Origin: Casuarina equisetifolia
Taxonomy: Eukaryota > Streptophyta > Magnoliopsida > Fagales > Casuarinaceae
NCBI GenBank assembly: GCA_028551475.1
Contig: CM052354.1
Coordinates: 12,421,172 to 12,485,171 of the forward strand
Length of the DNA: 64,000 bases
Direction of reading: 5' to 3'
Shown: piece by piece, positions 61,060-64,000 of the stretch
Layout: each line of letters begins with the position of its first letter
Position numbering within the stretch: position 1 is the stretch's first letter
The notes under the pieces: model-generated
Seen by the model: the letters and a program-made list of their open reading frames with translations, nothing else
Databases searched by the model: none
Told to the model about the DNA's origin: nothing
Translations under genes and position numbers: made by a program

Positions 61060-62250
61060 ACTAAGTATTGATATTTGTTTAGATCATGTGATCTTTCAAC
61101 CACTCACGGGCACGAATAAATTCATCGGCAAGTATTTGTCACCAAATGAATTAGCCATCCATTCCTTGATTTTCCAACTCCAAACCATTTCGCATTCTAA
61201 GGCTACTTTGCCCAACTTAGTTGTTGTTGTCCCTCAACTATCGCATTCAAATTCTCTCCAATATTTGGATTTTTTTTTTGGCTTACCCCAAGAACCATTG
61301 TGTCGTTCTTTATGACCTCCTACGGAGCCTAAGGCTGATATTTTATAATGACTTGAACGGATTTTTCAATTTTCAGCCACAAAAACTAGCCGATGGTCTT
61401 CTTTCATCCAGAGACTTTTTTTCTTTTTCTTCCCCTCTCCATCTCTCTCTCTTGTCCCTAGGATTTGATATTTATTGCTTAAAAAGGACGCGTTTAATGA
61501 TTTCATAAAAGCGGCCAAAAGAGAAATTCACTTCAATTCTCATTCTATTTGTCGAAGATTCTGTATATTTAGATGTTTATAATTTTTAGTATTTAATCTA
61601 GGTCTTTAACAAATGATTTATAATAAATTTTTAAATATTTAATATTAAAAAAACGACTCATAGAAATTATTAAAACTTGTTACTGTGCATGTGCACGAGA
61701 ATAGAAAGAAAAGGAAATTTAGGATCATTGCATGCAAAAATGATGAGAATGAAATGGGTTGGAAACAAATTCGTCGGATTTCTGCTCCACTCGGTTTGTC
61801 AAAAAAAAAAAAAAAGGATAAGAGAAGGCCGAAATGAAAAATTCCTGGGAGCCGAATTCTTTGGACAATGGGTTATAATGGCGGGAAAATTCGTTTTCTA
61901 TTCAAATGCTACTCATTAAATGCTCAATGGAATAAAGAATAGTTAATTTTGATGATTAATTTGCGCAATGGGCAGCCTTCCTTCCTCTCTTCCTCCGCGT
62001 TCACCCTTCGTCCTCTCCCAAAGCTTTGGCTCGGCATTTTCTACTTTTAATTAATAAACATTCTTTGGCTCGGCACATTGAAGCTGGTGTCCTACGTCAG
62101 ATATCTCAGGGACGTGACCTCCGAGGCATAGGTAGGCTGGCCTAACTTCTGAGAAGCAGATACGGTGCAGCTCGTCTTTTCAGATTTCAAATTTGTGTTT
62201 GATTAAATTGACGTCTCTGCTCGGCGGTATGCATTGGAAAAACTGTTGGC
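61060..62250 (-). repeat. R1-related sequence, reverse orientation (block B copy 2)
   Basis: Counterpart of 26,770-27,960, with a shorter poly(A) run (61,801-61,815) and few substitutions. Non-coding. Confidence 0.55.
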
Positions 62251-62716
62251 TTGACCGTATGGTTTCTTACCCACCAGTGGTAAATAGTTTCTTTAAATCG
62301 TGCTTTTCATGCTCTATTGCCAACTTCGGCACATCATGGTCTACGAAATTTTTTATTTAATTCAAACTTCATATTCCAAGTTTTTTATAAGATTAGCAAG
62401 TTCATGTTTTCATGTTTTCATGAGATGGCACGGAAGGGGCCGTTCTTGGGTTTTTCCTTCTGTTCTCAGCTTTTGGGACATAAAACTTTTTTTAAATTTG
62501 GCCGTACGTTCATTAGAACAAAGAGTAGGTCCTCGGCAATTTATCATTGAAGGGGAGCGGGAAGTTGTTGCGAATGTCTATATTAATAGGAGTAACCTGT
62601 TCCACGTACAACTACGTGGCACGTTTCGTGAGATACCATCTAGGGCAAAGGCACGAAGGTCAAGTCGGGTATTTGCATTGGAGAAGAAATCTTGCTCAGC
62701 TGCTTCTTATCGAGGC

Positions 62717-62745
<29 letters not shown>
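62717..62745 (+). repeat. (CT)n microsatellite, copy 2
   Basis: Same position relative to the Lys-rich gene as at 28,419-28,447. Confidence 0.85.
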
Positions 62746-62747
<2 letters not shown>

Positions 62748-62957
62748 CCATTTACGTTGGTTGCAGGGTTTCAGAAGACTTTCTCCGAGCTTTTCAGGGA
62801 CAGCAAAGACGTACGATTGGGTGCTCCTTAGTTTTCTTCTTGTGCTGTTTCAAGTAAGTAAGCCTTCTTAGCTTCCATTATCGTTTGTTCCTTTCCTTCA
62901 ATCATTCGTCGCTGGTGACTGTCCATCTTTTGTTTTGTTGCAAGAGCTTCCGCTACA

Positions 62958-63728
62958 ATGGAGGAGCCATCCAAGAAGAAAACGAAGATGACAAAGGAAG
63001 AAAAAGAGAAAAAAGAGGAAAAGAATCATCCCCATGTTCACTCCGTGAAAGAGGATTCTAAACTTCAAAAAGGTAAAAAAGCCAAGGGCTCTAAATCTAA
63101 AAGTTGTGCTTTTACAGAAAACTGGAAGGCAAACGAGGTAAATCTTGAACGAGATAGAGATTCCCTTGAAGAAGGAGATAAAGAGTCCAAGGAGAAGAAA
63201 AGGGAGAAAGTCGCTGCTTTTACAGAAAATTCGAAGGCCAAAGAGGTAAATCTTGAAGAAGAGAAAGATTCTCAGGAGAAGAAAAGAAAGAAGGTTGCTG
63301 CTTCTATAGAAAATTCGAAGGCAAAAGAGATAAATCTTGAAAAAGGAAATAAAGATTCTAAGAAGAAGAAAAGAAAGAAAGTCGCTGTTGCTGCGGAGCT
63401 GCAATGCGAAATTACTAAAGACACACCACTTATCAATGCTTCTGCCTTTCAACCCATAGAGCCCACGGAGAAAACATACCCTGCTGCTGATCAAAACGTT
63501 CCAGAAGGCTTCAAAGAAACAACTGAAAGGCAATTATTTTTAAAAGGTTTTACAGATTATGTTAATGAATTAAGGATAAAGTTGGATTGGGTTGACAGCG
63601 ATCAAATTGGCGTCCTACATGAACAATGGAGATCTTTTCAAGTTGCGGAATCTGAAGCTCGCAAGAGGCAGGCTATGTTTAACGAGACTCTTTTCAAGAG
63701 TACCCTTAAAGGCTTCAACTCACGTTAA
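62958..63728 (+). CDS. Lysine-rich repeat protein of unknown function (copy 2)
   Basis: 256 residues, same start as the preferred start of copy 1. Two residue differences are seen: NLEKGNK for NLKKGNK in the third repeat, and LKGFNSR for LKAFNSR at the C-terminus. It has the basic N-terminus, three Lys/Glu repeats with KKRKK motifs and a probable helical C-terminal region. Unlike copy 1, the upstream ORF extension is broken by a 2-bp difference at about 62,920, which supports the ATG at 62,958. No family recognised. Confidence 0.7.
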   Translation: MEEPSKKKTKMTKEEKEKKEEKNHPHVHSVKEDSKLQKGKKAKGSKSKSCAFTENWKANEVNLERDRDSLEEGDKESKEKKREKVAAFTENSKAKEVNLEEEKDSQEKKRKKVAASIENSKAKEINLEKGNKDSKKKKRKKVAVAAELQCEITKDTPLINASAFQPIEPTEKTYPAADQNVPEGFKETTERQLFLKGFTDYVNELRIKLDWVDSDQIGVLHEQWRSFQVAESEARKRQAMFNETLFKSTLKGFNSR

Positions 63729-64000
63729 TCCAGTGGAGACTGCAGCTTTCTGGTGTGAACTGTTTCTTCTGTGGTTTTTGCTTCTTTCTTGAACTCACGC
63801 AGTTCCTTTTGGTGTCTCTTTTTGGGCAGAAAGTCTGTGAGTGCAAAACGCGAATCAACGAAGTCTGTCGAGATCTCATTCTGATAAAGGGCAGAAACTC
63901 CATTGTTCTAGTGCGTATCTTAATCTTAATTTGAGTTGCGACTTAACAAGTATCCTATTTTGGATACTTTGATTTGTAATTTTAAATATTATTAAAAACT

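Larger units (their letters stand above)
55257..64000. repeat. Segmental duplication block B, copy 2 (continues past the window)
   Basis: Counterpart of 21,099-29,708. Copy 2 lacks 58 bp present at 21,443-21,500 and has about 190 bp extra at about 55,673-55,862. The GeBP region is nearly identical to copy 1. The right end lies beyond 64,000. Confidence 0.95.

Noticed and set aside
1-64000. CRISPR array, tRNA or rRNA genes, LTR or other virus-like elements
   Set aside because: No regularly spaced repeats, no tRNA- or rRNA-like stretch, and no capsid, protease or integrase motifs were seen; the only reverse transcriptase is the LINE.

Overview
The window is nuclear DNA from a flowering plant, most likely a eudicot. 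It is AT-rich, has spliced genes with GT..AG introns, and carries plant-specific families (GeBP/STKL transcription factor, SUVR-type WIYLD protein, plant FKBP nucleoplasmin-like domain), a LINE and a nuclear copy of plastid ndhF. I cannot name the species. About 15 kb is present twice, and most of the remainder is a mosaic of older, diverged repeats.

Layout. 1-7.9 kb: old repeats (families called D and R4 here) with no confident gene. 7.9-13.9 kb: segmental-duplication block A, holding the 5' exons of a minus-strand FKBP nucleoplasmin-like gene and a dispersed repeat (R1). 13.9-16.1 kb: more family D. 16.1-21.3 kb: a minus-strand, four-coding-exon SUVR-like gene that keeps the WIYLD N-terminus but has no SET domain. 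21.1-29.7 kb: block B, with an intact GeBP-like gene (22.5 kb), a 5'-truncated LINE (25.0-26.7 kb) and a lysine-rich protein gene of unknown function (28.7 kb). 30.4-38.0 kb: a long inverted repeat made of two R1 copies around a 3.1-kb spacer. 39-45.9 kb: GeBP-like relics, including a nearly complete copy with one frameshift (42.3-43.2 kb), family D repeats and a small hypothetical ORF. 45.9-48.7 kb: AT-rich, nothing recognised. 48.7-49.0 kb: the ndhF plastid fragment. 49.1-64.0 kb: second copy of blocks A and B, running off the window end.

In the second copy, blocks A and B are joined directly. The 7.2 kb between them in copy 1, which carries the SUVR-like coding region, is absent, although the presumed SUVR 5' leader remains. 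This points to a deletion in copy 2. The two GeBP genes differ by a single silent base, and the near-identity extends about 0.8 kb into downstream non-coding DNA, while the upstream flank differs by several percent. That pattern suggests gene conversion.

All recognisable products are predicted nuclear or chromatin proteins: a GeBP DNA-binding protein, a WIYLD-only SUVR derivative, a nucleoplasmin-like domain and a Lys-rich NLS protein. I see no evidence that they form one pathway; shared duplication history explains the layout. I found no tRNA, rRNA or CRISPR array, no intact transposon, and nothing I would call a clearly new system.
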